From positions 57,444,427 through 57,508,426 of the forward strand of contig OZ038387.1 of assembly GCA_964036045.1 (NCBI GenBank): DNA of 64,000 bases, written 5' to 3'. Within the stretch, counting starts at the first letter, position 1. Every line of letters begins with the position of its first letter. Below the pieces are notes generated by a model. It had not been told where the DNA came from, searched no databases, and saw only the letters and a program-made list of their open reading frames with translations. Both the position numbers and the translations under genes were made by a program. Below, piece after piece: positions 1 through 13,000 of this stretch. The DNA is from Eutreptiella sp. 'Long Island Sound 2002'. Taxonomy: Eukaryota; Euglenozoa; Euglenophyceae; Eutreptiales; Eutreptiaceae.

Positions 1-504
1 CAGCACAACAAGATGTACCATAACACATCATGGGTCGTCCGCACATAAGTCACGATGCTCACGACTGGTGTCGTGCATGTCACGTGTTGTGTGTGGTGTA
101 GTGCACGCGTTCTGCCTACACTGCAGGGAAAATAGCTCTGCGTTGCATATTGAACGTATGCATACCAGGGTCAGCAGGGAGGAAAATGCAACCTGTAGGA
201 GGGAAAGTGGGGATCCCAGGACGCTTTCCGGCTCCATGCTGCATCAGTTCCCCCTGCCCCATTCCGCCGCTTTGTGCGGCACACTAAACACCCCCACCTG
301 TTTTTTGCTCGGCATTATGTCAGTGATAGGTGGCACTAGGTGAAAGGCACTGTGTGGTCAAGCATCAGTGCCGGCGAACACCTTCTAAGCTCGGTCCTGG
401 GTCGAAGGTGTCAGGCCCAGGATGCGCAGCTGCCAAATGGTGGAAAGGAACAATCGCGCCATCGCGGCAAGGCAATACTGGCTGGATGTCCAGACAGTGT
501 GTGG

Positions 505-524
505 GTGAGAGAGAGAGGGGCAGG

Positions 525-613
<89 letters not shown>

Positions 614-619
614 GGGGGG

Positions 620-686
<67 letters not shown>

Positions 687-692
687 GGGGGG
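505..692. repeat. (GA)n microsatellite ending in a G run
   Basis: Two blocks of pure GA dinucleotides (about 530-606 and 622-676) are separated by a GGGGCAGGGGGGGGGG interruption and closed by a run of G to about 692. The strand is purine-only over most of its length. It creates spurious frames rich in Arg-Glu (plus) or Leu-Ser (minus). Confidence 0.97.
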
Positions 693-713
693 CGAAAGCA
701 AGAGTGAGAGAGG

Positions 714-750
714 CAGTGGCAGAGGCAGAGGCAGAGGCAGAGGCAGAGGG
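714..750. repeat. GGCAGA hexanucleotide repeat
   Basis: About six head-to-tail copies of GGCAGA follow the GA/G tract after a short spacer. They probably arose by expansion of the same purine-rich block. Confidence 0.9.
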
Positions 751-3700
751 AACGAGAGGGAACACAAGGGATTGGTGCGGACTGTTGAGCCCCGAAATTG
801 AAGGCAGTGCTCTGGAAAACGATGTTGGAAGGATCCCACCTCTGCCCAATTCCCTTTTTGTCGACACTCTCTACCCTGCCCTTGCCGACCTTTATCCAGC
901 TAATGTCTAACGAGTGCGCCATTCAGCCCCCCAAACGTGCTGTGTACACAGGTGAGGCGGACAGACGCAAAGGTCCTCAAGAGGCAGAAAAAAGACCTGG
1001 ACAGCGTCGATCTTGGGGCCCTTTAATGAAATGGAGGGGGATTCCAACTCTGTGGATTGCCCGCTGTAGAATTATGGATTGAGCATTCCAGCTCTTTGCA
1101 GACGCTCGCTTTGCTTTGTTCGGTGTTCTGATCGGCACATCCAGTCAAACACAACCAGTGCAGCGGGGTAAGTGAAGGGCGAGATGTGCACCGCATGGCG
1201 TGGTCGGAGGGTATTGCGTGGCCTGCAAAGGGGGCACGGAAGCTGGATGGCTTGGCAGGGGGTGGAATGCTGCATAGCTTGGCATAAGAGAGCCACAGAG
1301 GGGGGAAGGGGTGGGTTGGCAGATGGAGGCGAGCAATTCATGTCCGTGGTGTCTCTTTATCATGTGCCAGGCATATGATGACTATGCTTACCTTCCTTCC
1401 ATGACATAATGATGCCCCTTCCTCTGAAGGGAGAAGCAGGGGATGCATGCCTGCCTTTCCTCTACCTGCTAGAAGAGGGAGGCGCAGGAGACCTGTAGAG
1501 AGTAGCAATTAGTACAGATTTACTGGTGGGTTTTGCTTGCAGCAGACTCGTACAGGTCATACACAATGAGTACAAATTGGATGTCGTTGCTTGCAGCAGA
1601 CATATCTGACTGTTGAATCACGGGAAAGTTCCAGGCAGCAGGCAGTGACTGTCAACATAAATTGTGTGGGGTATCGGTATGGAAAGTGGTTGGGAGGCTC
1701 TCTGTGTATGGAAAGTGGTTGGGAGGCTCTCTGCGGGGCTATGGATTGGCCAATTCAGCATCCAGACCCTGTGCTGGACGATAAGATGCGTTGGGTTGAT
1801 AATGTAAAATATCAATTTAGACCTGCATTGGTGTTATCCTAGGTAAGCTGTGCTGGGTCATCTCAGCATTGTGGTTGCCAAGCTGTCAATTTCTTCGATT
1901 TTGTGGAAACTAAGCGTTTTGCCACTGGTGGACTCAGGTTTTCACCAGTGTGGTTTTGTTCCTTTTGTGACTGCAGATTGTGTGTTGAGACACGGTAAGA
2001 GGAAATCTATTCCACAATTGATTGCTCATTGTCTGTGAAAGCTTTGCAAGCGATGTTCTCATCTTTTGTTTAACCGGTAGTACATCTAATGAAGTTTCTA
2101 AGGCAATATATCCGATGAAGTGCACAGTGCATGACTTAGCCCTGTGGCCTAACCCTGTGCTCCTGCAACCTGTGACACCATCCCTGGTGGGTTTCGGATG
2201 GAAGAAGAATGGGTTCCAGATGAAGACAGGAGAATCTGTGAAGAGACTAGGCCCAGCCAGGTGAAGCCAATCCTCAGGAGGCTAGGCTGACTGGAGCAAC
2301 CCAAGCACAAAGACTGCTTCGTATGACAGGCGTTGTACATCAATTGTTGATTGTGGGTGGGCAACGTGTTGTGGATCAGGTGGGTCATATTTTTGGTGGT
2401 GCGCCATCACTTTATTTGGCAACATGGGAGCATATGTGGGTGTGATGAAACGCACAAAACATGGTGTGAACACACAAAAAAAGGGGGTAGCGACTGTTGT
2501 GGGTGAGGAGCACTTGTTTCTCGCCGGCAACAAATTGCTATTGCTATTGCTTTGTTGTTCTCGCTTGCTTTCCCTGCCACCTCTGGTCACCCGAGTCCCA
2601 GGCTCCCAAGGATTTTGGTTTTCCTGAACCCTAACTCACAACAGAATCCGCAAAATCACACGACGCATGAAAGTCAGTCCCAGCGTGGAAATTTGTGAAA
2701 TTTATCCTGAAGTCGAAAAGTCATCCCCAACCAAACACCTTCAGTAATTCCGGGTGGAAACTCACTCCCAACATGGAAATTAGTCTCTAGGCAATCGAGG
2801 GTTGTCCAAATGTGGAGGTTTGAACATCAAAAAAGGAACCCCGGTTCACATTTGGACTGTGAGGTATGCATTGCTGGTTTATGGTTGAATTTTGTTCAAA
2901 ATCGCAGATATGTAAATATTCATGCTGGGCTGCGATGTACAAGCACACCGTGAGCACGATGTGCCATGGCGCACGCGATCCAGACGAATTTCGTCGTGTT
3001 GTGGACACATGCAGGTTCCCAACAGCACATGTTTTGGACTTGCATTGGAACACGTTTTTGCACGCCACGTCTCACACAGCATTAACAGCCATCTGAAGCC
3101 TTGTTGTATGAGAAAAAGGCGAAAGGTGGGGACTGGGAATGGATTGTATGCATGGTATGCATGGAGCATGGTCTGTGATGTGACGAGCATACGAGCATAC
3201 GAGCGTCCTTTCTTAATGCCTTTGCTATGCCATTGCAGCCCTATGGTATATTTAGGTAGCATGCGACGCATTTTGTCGTTTGTCGTTTGCGCTGGGACAA
3301 AGTGCATGTTAGTGTTGTCCGCGCCCATGACCACATGCGTGCATATTCGGGATAGAGCGCAACGGTTTAGAATTCTATTGGACTGGGAAGGTTCTCCAGG
3401 GGAAGGGGAGGGGAAGGGGAAGTGGAGACTTCGAACTGTACCTCGTGTTTCGTGCTTCGTCTTTTCCGCTCTGGGGTTCACCCTCATTGCACCTCGTGCA
3501 CTTGCAAAGATGCTCGATTGTGCTTTTTCCCATATCAAGCAAAGAGGGAGCCGCGGTAACCCCAAGTTTTGAGCAGAGAACAACGACATGCTCCAAAGGG
3601 TTGGTGCATTGAGGGCTCGTGGAAGCGGGATTTGGGCGGCTTTTTTCTATGGATTTTGCAATTCGGCATGCATGAAAAGCTTGTATGCTGTTGGTTCATT

Positions 3701-4140
3701 TCAAGAGATAGCAACCCTCTAAATCATTAGGTGGTCATGCAGTGCGAGTCATTTATCCAGGGGTGCACAAGCTGGAGACCTGTGGGGGAGGGGGGTCCGC
3801 TGGTGTTGAAGTAGATTGGCGCCCAAGGTGGCGGAAACAATTTTCCTGTACTATTAGTATCCTATAAGTAACTCATCATGTGTGGGGAGCCTATCACGTA
3901 CCCGCACGTATTTACACCAATGTTTGAATTTTCCACAGCCCAGCATGCCATGGAACTGTATGAGCTGAAGCTAGTGCTATGACCATTGCTAAAGCTGGAA
4001 CGTTGTTACAAGTGGGTCCTGGCCACTTGGGGCTGCAAGGGCAGCAGATCGTCGTCATGGAACTCCTCAGAGAAACACATTGGCCATAGCACCATTGATC
4101 AGGGGGGTCCTTTGGGAACTAGATTGTTTTTTTGTCAAGG

Positions 4141-4368
4141 ACCGCCCCAAGGGACCACCAACCGCCAACCACCAACCGCCACCAACCGCCAACCACCAAC
4201 CGCCAGCGGCGACCAACCGCCAACGGCCAACCACTGCCAACCGCCACCAACCACAAATCACCAACCACCAACGGCCACCAACCACCACCAATCGCCACCA
4301 ACCGCCAGTCGCCGGCTGCCAACCGCCAATCGCCACCAACCGCCAACCGCCAATCACCACCAACCATG
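4141..4368. repeat. Degenerate ACCAACCGCC minisatellite
   Basis: About 230 bases consist of variants of a roughly 7-14-base unit built from ACCAACC and CGCCAACC, with almost no G outside the unit. A shorter, more decayed relative lies at about 20119-20182 in an intron of the kinase gene (CAACTGCCGTCCGTCAACC style). Confidence 0.9.
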
Positions 4369-5481
4369 GTTGAACTCATGAGCTACACGCGGTCTTTTTA
4401 CAAAACTGCCGTTCAGGAACACTTTGTTTTTCTTTTAAGGACCCCCTTGCCATTGATTAATGGTTCTATGGCATGGCTCTCACTTTTCTTTGATCCTGAG
4501 GGGCGTGATTCAAGAAGGAATCCCATCATAAAAGTACATTATGGTGCTGGTGGGCAAACGAGGGCAAAGGCTGCTCACAAATGCATTTGGGGCTGCAATC
4601 TGCAGCAATTGACTGATTATTGAGGTATTACATTGGTAATAGCACGTTGTCTACATCATCTCCTACTTTTGCACACCACCGCTGTGCCTGTCCTTCCGGC
4701 GCACATACCATGCACAATGTCGGCTCTAGATGAGGCTTCCGTTTTACATCGTCGGGCAGATTTGAATCTGGAATCAGCCCGTACGGCACTGCAGCAATAC
4801 GGTGTGATTCAAGGGAGACAAAGCTACTGCATGTTGATCCACATCGAGCAGCCGTCAATACACACAGAACCTCATCCGCAACATGATACAATTTGCTGTC
4901 TGTCTGTGTTGTAGACCTCCATTGCACAATTCCCCTCTCGCTCGTGTTGGTCTGTGTCAGTGCAAAGAGGGAGAGGCGAACACCAATAGGGGGGAGGGAA
5001 ACTCGTGCAAACCCGTATTTTATTGTTGCGGGCTGTCACGGGCGCTTCCGAAGGGTCACAGCAGGCACCCGATTCCGATTCCATTGAAAATTGGAGGTAG
5101 AGTTCATTCGCATCCAATAGTGGGGTTTGTCTTCCTTCGTGTTGGACTTGAGACATTGCATGAATGTCTCGTGTGTCCTTTGGACCACTCACAATCTATC
5201 AACGTACTTGATATCTTTTTTTGCACCTGGTCTGGTGCCGTGGACCCATTTCGCAAAAAGAAGACATTTGACCTTGTCACAAGTATCATTTTCAATGACC
5301 TCAAGATGAAACGTTAAATCTCACCAGTCCGAGAATTGCACACAAAACCGGCTTGCGGTCAAATGGCTCAGGAGACATCTGCCAATATTTCGGTTGGGTG
5401 GTTGGGTTACCATCCGTTTGTGACAGCCTCTCTTCGCATTCTTCTTGTCCGTCCGCGTCAAAGCTACGTCGGGGGATGTAA

Positions 5482-6255
5482 ATGCCGGGTGGTGTGCACC
5501 TCCCACAAATCCCCAATTCGGGCCGGGGGCCCAAGGCTTCGGCAAGCTCTAGCAACTGGGGTCCCGGTTCGGAGCAAGCCTTTCGGGCCCGCATGGGAGT
5601 CAAGCCCACGTGGACGGGCCCCGTGTATGCGCCGGAGTCCAGTGGCTTAACGTGCGCGCAGTGCAAGCAGAATGTGGACCCGGTGAGCCGCATTATCGTG
5701 GGGACCAAGTACTACCACCCGCGCTGCCTCATCTGCTGCAAGTGCAAGACCAAGAGTGCCGAGATGTACCGGGATTATCAAGACAAACCCATCTGCGACC
5801 GGTGTGCCGCGGCCATTCCTGCCCTTCGCCGGCCCTCGCGGGAGAAGCAGCAGAAGCGCGTGGACGCCCCCGAGAAGTGCACCGCGTGTGGACAGGCGCT
5901 GCTGGGCCAAGTGATGTCGGCGCTGGGCGGCAAGTACCACCCAGAGTGCTTCCGGTGTGCGGGGTGCGGCCAAGGCTTCGTGAAAGACCCACAGTTCGTC
6001 GAGAAGGGCGGGAAGCCATACCATCCGCAATGCGTCAACAGCAGCGCCGGCCCCGCGCCGGCGCTGGGGGCCGAGCCGGCGTGTGCCGCGTGCGGTGCGG
6101 CTCTCGGGAGGCAGATCCTGCGGGTCCCGGGCCGGGGCGCGTTCCATCCGGAGTGCTTCGTGTGCGGGCGCTGCGGTGGGGGCCTGTCGGGCGAGTTCGT
6201 GGAGGACGCGCAGAGCGGGAAGCCCCTCTGCGTGCCCTGTGCCAAGAAGAAGTAA
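5482..6255 (+). CDS. Three-LIM-domain protein
   Basis: Single open frame of 257 codons from ATG at 5482 to TAA at 6253-6255. After a Pro/Gly/Ser-rich N-terminus of about 50 residues it carries three LIM zinc-binding modules. LIM1 (about residues 55-105) starts CAQC, continues HPRC and C-x2-C-x2-C, and ends C-x2-C. LIM2 (about 133-183) starts CTAC, continues HPECFRC and ends with an HPQC zinc pair. LIM3 (about 197-253) starts CAAC, continues HPECFVC and ends C-x2-C before a Lys-rich tail. LIM modules are protein-protein interaction platforms, often cytoskeletal or nuclear; there is no kinase, homeodomain or other catalytic part. The frame is GC-rich, with G/C at third positions, unlike its AT-richer flanks. 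An upstream intron or a different start remains possible because residues before LIM1 carry no motif. Host partner and function are unknown. Confidence 0.85.
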   Translation: MPGGVHLPQIPNSGRGPKASASSSNWGPGSEQAFRARMGVKPTWTGPVYAPESSGLTCAQCKQNVDPVSRIIVGTKYYHPRCLICCKCKTKSAEMYRDYQDKPICDRCAAAIPALRRPSREKQQKRVDAPEKCTACGQALLGQVMSALGGKYHPECFRCAGCGQGFVKDPQFVEKGGKPYHPQCVNSSAGPAPALGAEPACAACGAALGRQILRVPGRGAFHPECFVCGRCGGGLSGEFVEDAQSGKPLCVPCAKKK

Positions 6256-6584
6256 CGAGGCAAGTCCCCTTTTCCAGGCGTCATTGAGGGAGGTGTTGCT
6301 TTTTGGGCCGTCGGTCATCTTCTCCCGCCGATGTCCATTGGTCCAGAAGGATAAGTTGACGTTTGGCGAGGGGGTCTGGGTGGGCCCCGTCAAAAGCCGT
6401 CCAGTGGGATTTGATGTTCCCCTGGGCCAAAAAGTGGGTCAAGAGTTGTTTGATTTGTTGGTGGGCGGGTGTCTGGGCCCAAAGACCCCCCTTCTTATAA
6501 ACACAGCCCTGCTGGGGACCCGTAGCCGGTGTACCCGTTATATCGCGAGTTTATGCAGCTGCGCCCCTTCCCCCTCTGTCCCAG

Positions 6585-6616
6585 CAACGCCAATGTCCAA
6601 GCAACACCAGGCGTTG
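6585..6616. repeat. Hairpin-forming repeat, copy 1
   Basis: CAACGCC (6585-6591) and its complement GGCGTTG (6610-6616) can form a 7-bp stem around an 18-base loop containing TCCAAGCAACAC. The same module recurs at 6840-6871 with the loop core nearly unchanged. Confidence 0.6.
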
Positions 6617-6839
6617 GTTCCTTCGCACCGTGGATTTTGGCGGTGCACTTTTTAATTGGTCCTACTGTGTGCTACGGGTGCTGTCTGATATCTTGGTGTG
6701 TGGAGATGCAAGATGTTCATAGTTGGTGTCAAGGAAGCAGATTGGGGCATGATGGCCTTGGTGGCACATTTTGCCCCTTGGCTTGCAGAATAGTGCACCA
6801 TGTCTTTCCGCATGTACCATGCGTAGTGTAACGTGTAAG

Positions 6840-6871
6840 CAACGCCCTTGTCCAAGCAACACTGGGCGTTG
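6840..6871. repeat. Hairpin-forming repeat, copy 2
   Basis: CAACGCCC (6840-6847) pairs with GGGCGTTG (6864-6871), an 8-bp stem around a 16-base loop. Relative to copy 1 the changed stem bases still pair. After the stem both copies continue GTTCC. Confidence 0.6.
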
Positions 6872-7660
6872 GTTCCGTCAATTTCTGGTCATTTACTGTT
6901 GCTTGGACCAGAGGCGGAGGGGGGGGCGGGGGTAGTTTACATGCTCACTGCCTGTTGCTTGAGGCCTGTTTCCAAAACGCAGCAGATTGCTGTGACCAGA
7001 ACATTGTCTGCCGCTGTCAGTGTGACAGGAAGCGGCCCACTTTTGTGACGAATGCCCCGGCGCCGCAGTTTGGCGTTTAACATCAATGAGCCGTCTGGCT
7101 CGGACCTGCCACCACAGCAAACAGTCTCACCGTGTTCCCCCTTTTGCTGGAGCAGGCCCCAAGGCAGCCTCGCAGCAAAGATGACCCTGTACATCATCAA
7201 GTCATGCGCGACACAAGACTGCACTGTTGGCTTGCGTGAACTACGCCGGCTCACGTAAGCCCAGGCGCAGGCGTTCAGGTGCAGTGCAGATCCTCATTCT
7301 GAAGTTGGGTTCCGAAGTGAAAATAGCAAATGTTGTCGCCCCCACTTCCTCTGTCGTGTGCTGTGCCGGCCAGCTACTGATGTGTATATGCCCCACAAGG
7401 CACTGTTCAAACGTGCTCCTGGCCATTAACCGCTCCAACGTGCTTCCATCGCTCAACTGCAAGACATGACTCACATTCATTGAGGGAAACCAGCAGGACA
7501 CCCTTGAACCCCTTACAGATATCTGAGGACACACCCCAAAGGAGCATTCCTGTTGTCCAACCTGCTTCAGTACGGCTGCACCCAACCAACCTTTGGCCCT
7601 GGCTGCTGCAGTGTGTTCACATGCCTACTGTCCTTTGTGTTGTGTTGTGTCTTGTTGTGC

Positions 7661-7825
7661 GGTGTGGTGTGGTGTGGTGTTGTGTTGTGTGGTGTGGTGT
7701 GGTGTGGTGTGGTGTGGTGTGGTGTGGTGTGGTGTGGTGTGGTGTGGTGTGGTGTGGTGTTGTGGTGTGTTGTGTGTTGCCGTGTGGTGTGGTGTGGTGT
7801 GGTGTGGTGTGGTGTGGTGTGGTGT
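7661..7825. repeat. (TGTGG)n pentanucleotide array 1
   Basis: About 165 bases of GGTGT/TGTGG units with a few TGTTG interruptions. The array is G/T-only on this strand. Confidence 0.95.
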
Positions 7826-8082
7826 GCTGAAGGCGCTGTTACCAGAAGGCAATGGCGGGGATGTCTACCCACGGGTACAGGTAAACGGGAGGGCTGTGTG
7901 TCTTAGTGCGTGCTGTGTGCCAGTGTGTTGTTGTACAGCCGGGACCTGTGCTTAGTCGCACTTGGCCGGTACTGTTCTGCCGACGCCTGTGCACGGTCAC
8001 ACAGGGTCTAGTGGGCCCACTGCAGCGTGTGTGCTGTGCTGCACCATCTATACTTTGTGTGCGGTGCTGCACTGCTCGGTGG

Positions 8083-8235
8083 GTGTGGTGTGGCGTGGTG
8101 TGGTGTGGTGTGGTGTGGTGTGATGTGGTGTGGTGTGGTGTGGTGTGGCGTGGCGTGGCGTGGTGTGGTGTCGTGTGGTGTGGTGTGGTGTGGTGTGGTG
8201 TGAAGTGGTGTGGTGTGGTGTGGTGTGGTGTGTCG
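8083..8235. repeat. (TGTGG)n pentanucleotide array 2
   Basis: A second array of the same unit, about 260 bases after the first, with TGTGA, TGGCG and TGTCG variant units. Same unit and orientation suggest a shared origin. Confidence 0.95.
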
Positions 8236-9930
8236 GAGGGCTGGCATGAGTGTGCCGTGCACTGCAAATGCAACTGCCAAATGAAAGCTGCCCTTCATCC
8301 GGCCCCTGCTTGCCTCCTCACATCAATTGCAAGCAGCAAACTGGCAGCAATTAAGCACCCAAATTGTGCCAAACCTGGTGTCTCTTGGCCTTGTGACCAC
8401 CATATACCCTGCTATCCACAACGAGCAATTTTGCACAAGTGCCACACTCTTATGGGGGGAGGGTCCCAAGGGCGTGCATGCACAGATCAGCTGCCCACGA
8501 ACTGACTGATGGTGCCTCTGGCTTTCATTCGGGGCAGGGTGTTTGACAGCCGCAATGTCTAGCTGCAACACACAAATTGTGTCAAACCCCGACCGCGCGC
8601 TACCCTACACAGCTCTAGGCCTCCCCCATCTTTCGGGTCTCAGGAGCAGCACAGGTGCATGATTGCAAGCTAGACCACACAGATTCGTGCGTGCATTCCT
8701 GCCAGCGAGCAGGTTCCGCCGCCACCCCCCAATAACAACAAAAAGCAAGATTGGCAATTGTCTCATAATTTTCCCCAACACCCCGAAAAGCCCCGAAAAC
8801 TGAGGTCACCATATCTCCAAGGCTACCCTATCTGTCGACCTGAGCCAGTGCCTTGCCATGTATGCTGTGTCTTGAACCTCAATTTTACCGGGAGGGAGGG
8901 AGAATTCTGTCAGGTAACAGTTATGTTGAATAAATTCTGACTGAAAAATTTTGACGTAATTTTAACACCCAATTTTAAGGCTCTGTACCAATTTCTTTTG
9001 TGGGGGTAATCGGAATTAGTTGGTGAACAAAGGTGTACCCAACAGTTGTGCACTGTGGCAACGTGGCATGTAGAGCATTGCCACATTTACTGCTCACAGC
9101 CTTTTGGTGTCTCTAGACTTTCTAGAGATGGACACAATTAAAACCGGCATTTTTCAGGTTGGGGACAGAATTTATAGCGTCACAATTTTCGGAAATATAA
9201 TCTTGACCGGACATAATTTCCCTCCCGCATGGTAATCTTCTGTATGTACGTCATGACCGTTGTTGCAGTCTCTAAGGTCTAAGTCCCTTAAAAGAAAATG
9301 GTTCGTGGTGCATTTGCCTGTCCCTCCGCTATGTCCACTTGACCTCTAGCATCTCCCTACAAAGCAACATCCGGTCATTCGGTACCATTTCTCACATTGT
9401 CCATGATAGTTTTTCTTGCAGCTTCCTGCACATCTCTCTGCCCATGAGGCTGCTCTTGCCCCGTTTGTGTTGTGTACATTCTGTGCACGACATGCATGGC
9501 CCTTTTTTACATCGAGGTTGGAATTTTGTTGAAAGATAGTAACGAATGCTCGTTTCTGGCTGTTCTGTGAGAATGCTGGTTGTGGGATGAGTGGGGCTGT
9601 TCTGTGGTTGTGTATCTGGAGACCAGCGTTTGTCCTCTTTCTGTGCGTTGAACTCCATGAAAGTCAAAAATTTTGACCCACAACCGTTTTGAAGGGGTCG
9701 CGCAAGCACATGCGCGTGTGCATGCCCTCCATGTCCGCTTCAAGCCATCTTCTTCTGGATTTTTGCGCTTGTGTGCACACACGCCACACACGCACATGGT
9801 GAGATGTGAGCATGATATGAATATCTCACAATGCCACTGTGTGCCCTTGGCACTGTCTTTGGCGTGCAGGTTAGCCGATACACTTTTTTGCACCACCGTC
9901 CTGTTTCTGGCAGCACCGTGGGATGCAGAA

Positions 9931-9933
<3 letters not shown>

Positions 9934-9989
<56 letters not shown>

Positions 9990-10085
9990 GTGTGTGGATG
10001 TGTGTGCGGGCTGTGTGTGTGTGTGGGTGGGTGGGTGGGTGGGTGGATGTGTGTGTGTGGGTGTGTGGGTGTGGGTGTGTGTGCA
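9934..10085. repeat. (GT)n microsatellite grading into GTGGGT
   Basis: A GT tract (about 9934-9980) grades into GGGTGT and GGTGGGTGG variants up to about 10085. Open frames across it (poly Cys-Val or Thr-His) are repeat artefacts. Confidence 0.95.
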
Positions 10086-13000
10086 AGTGCAGGGAGAATT
10101 TTGCATCTCCCCCCTTTCAGTCTTCCCAGTGGCAAATCACCAGTGTTGTGTGCAACCAGCTGGTGCACTAACCTGATGTCCTTCTCCTGGGGCCCATGCC
10201 GCTGTCCTGTGTTTTTGTCGCTGTTGCTGCTCGGGGTGGTAGGGGACAAAAAACGTCCAGCTTTATTGTGATTGTTGGCATGTACCTCTCCTTCTGCTTC
10301 GCTGTGAGAAGTGGTTGTAGCCAGCTATTACGCAGCACACATGGGGGTAGTCATGGGACAAGCCGGTAATTGGGCAAGAAAGAGGAAGGTAAGTGTGCCA
10401 GTGGCATAGTTCCAGGGTGGATTATATTTTGCATTCATTGCAACACCATTTTCTTGTAGCAAAGGCTCATGCGAAAACTTGATCATTGAGCAACAGGCAT
10501 CACCGTCCATCTGATGGTCATGCTTTCCGTCAACAGCTACTGCACATTGTACTCCGAATCTTGCAGTCAACAATATTGCTTATTGCTGTTGTGCCCACTA
10601 GTTGCATTGACCATGCACAGCTGCCTTCAAAGGCAACAAGAATTGTGCTCAGCTAAGAACGTGACCACGGCTTCCTGGGAACTGTTGCTGAAACGTAGTT
10701 CACGCTGAGACAGAGTGCGAAGTTCACCCAACAGCTACATCTACTGAAAGACAGCTTTGCATGAGGCCCGAGGCTGGGCTCCACAGCTAGAGCTACCACG
10801 GGCAGGCCAACTAACACAAGGACGGGCCCATCCGGATAGCTGGGAGCCACTTCGGAGTGCACTGTGGCTGGTCCATGGGTCAAACTCGGCTCGGGACATC
10901 AGTAGTTGTCAGAATTGCACAATTGCATGGCCCCAATAGATCTAGCTGCTATAGTCAGGGATATCTACCGTTGGGGCGATGGGGCTTAAAATGATAGTCG
11001 CCGAAAGACGCTTTGATATGTATCACTTCTAGTCTAGCCACCGTATATTAATGGCCAAAAGCGGCATCGCAACAAACATTTTGTACATTCCTTAGCAATT
11101 TTTTTGTGTAGAATACCAAACAACCCTTGATATCTATACCTATTAGGTGTTCCGTTCGCTAGCGGCTTTTGTCATTGAAACACTGTCTCCCCTTTTTCAC
11201 ATTTTTCGTCATCTCAACATCGAGGCTTGGGGCAGTGCTTTGTTCAACATGGAATTATTCTTCAAATACTTTGGCTGTTTCACGGCGGAAAAGAATCGAA
11301 ACTTTTGGTGCCCGTAAGCTGGTGAACCCAAAGTTAAACAACAAGTGCAACTCAAATCTAGGACATAAAAAGTGACGGCGGCTATAGCTATCTACCAAAA
11401 GCTGCTCAGTGGCATTTTGCGCCTACGGCGGGCTTTTTGGGGAGCAAAATAGCACAAAGCGGCTTTTCGTTTTGAATATGTAGGGAGTCCACTATCGATA
11501 GAACTGGAATCAATCAATATTGGCATTTGTTCGCCCCACTGAATGTGCATCACTTGTGGACATTGCAACCTTAAAATGTCGAAACAGTCGCGTCAAATAG
11601 ATAAAATCAATTTGCCGCCAACTCCGCCTATTACCCACACTTTAGGAACAACATGGAGCGCTTGAAGGACACGGAGGCTGCGGCTGCTGACAATCAAGGG
11701 GCCACAGTGGGATTCAAGAGTTAATTGTTCGACAACGATGCAGATGGGGAGATTCTGGTGAGCATGGTTATAAATGCTTCGTGTATAGTACATCGAAGTT
11801 TGTGACTTATTAGGAACTGTGTTTCAGATGTCGACGAATTTTTCGTTGCCGTGGGGCACATTGATTTTGAACGAGAATTCCTTGTTGACTCTACCGAGGA
11901 GAAGGCTAAATCGGTGGATTACCTCAATCTCGGTCGGTGCGGCACTGCAAGATAACACCAAAAAGATCAAGATTAGAGTGTAGTAGGAGCATAGCAAAGT
12001 GTATGGTGATGCGCCAATGCAAAGCAAACGTCTCATAATAGATTTGCCATAACACAATATATTATATAGAAATATTTTGTTGCTCGGTTGCCATCATGAT
12101 TTCCTCGTGACTAATTATACTTATTGCTATTTCAAGATTAAGCATACATTGGTTGTTGAGGTAGGGATGTTCTTGAAGAAGGGGATCATTGTGGCCGCAA
12201 AGACCCCCGGTGTGGGCGGCAAGCGTCGCAGCATTGCCAAGCTGCAAAGAGAACAAAGGCACACAAAAGGGACACAATGAACATACCATGCATGAGCATA
12301 AAAAACGCAAATGAACGCTTCCAACGGAGGAAAAACACAACAGCAGAACGGCAATGATCACCCTGACAGCGTACTGTACTGAGAACGCCGTGTTTTGACA
12401 GAAAACAATAAAACTTGCGCTGTAGCACTTGTCGGCGCCCAGCGATCGCTGCTCCGCGCTTGACACGCACACAGCGCAAAAAAAGCAAAAAAGCGGCAAG
12501 AACAGTGCCAGAAGCATCTGCGTGCACAGAGATGACTGTCACGCGCACACAGGCGCCTGTCCACACCGGTTGTCTGGCCCAGGCCCAACAATTGAACCTA
12601 GGGCAGATTTTGCTGAGCCCCGCCACCGGCTCCGTTGGAGCTAATTTTTTTTTGTTGCGGAACTCGTGTACGGGGCACGAATAGCGTGTCTTAGTTTCTT
12701 GTGTTTTTTCCGTACTTTTTTGCGACCCATGAAAAACAGTTTACTGAAGCTGTAAGAGCTGTCGGGGTTTACGTAAGCAACATCGCAAAGTTTGTCGGGA
12801 CTCGCTACTGTCTCCTACAAGATAGGTGTTTTTTTTTTTGCAAAATGTAGCTCGACTCCATCGTATTTTTGGCGCCATCCACACTTGGGCCCAAAACATC
12901 CTCAGGCTTGCACTATAGCGGTTCGGGGGAGACCCAAGAAAAACAGTGCAGTCTATCACTCAAGGTATATTTGAGGATGTACATTGGCAACACAAATCCC

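Larger units (their letters stand above)
1..5481. other. Non-coding stretch, no gene recognised
   Basis: I see no reading frame with domain motifs or a convincing exon chain here. The longer open frames coincide with the GA tract (505-692) and the ACCAACCGCC-type repeat (4141-4368) and are open because low-period repeats lack stops. A partial gene with short exons cannot be excluded without transcripts. Confidence 0.5.

Noticed and set aside
365-922. Long minus-strand frames across 365-922
   Set aside because: They are open only because of the GA/CT repeat (poly Ser-Leu).
5647-6393. Minus-strand 248-codon frame opposite the LIM gene
   Set aside because: Shadow of the GC-rich LIM coding sequence; no motif of its own.
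7480-8505. Long Cys/Val/Trp- or Thr/His-rich frames
   Set aside because: Artefacts of the TGTGG arrays.
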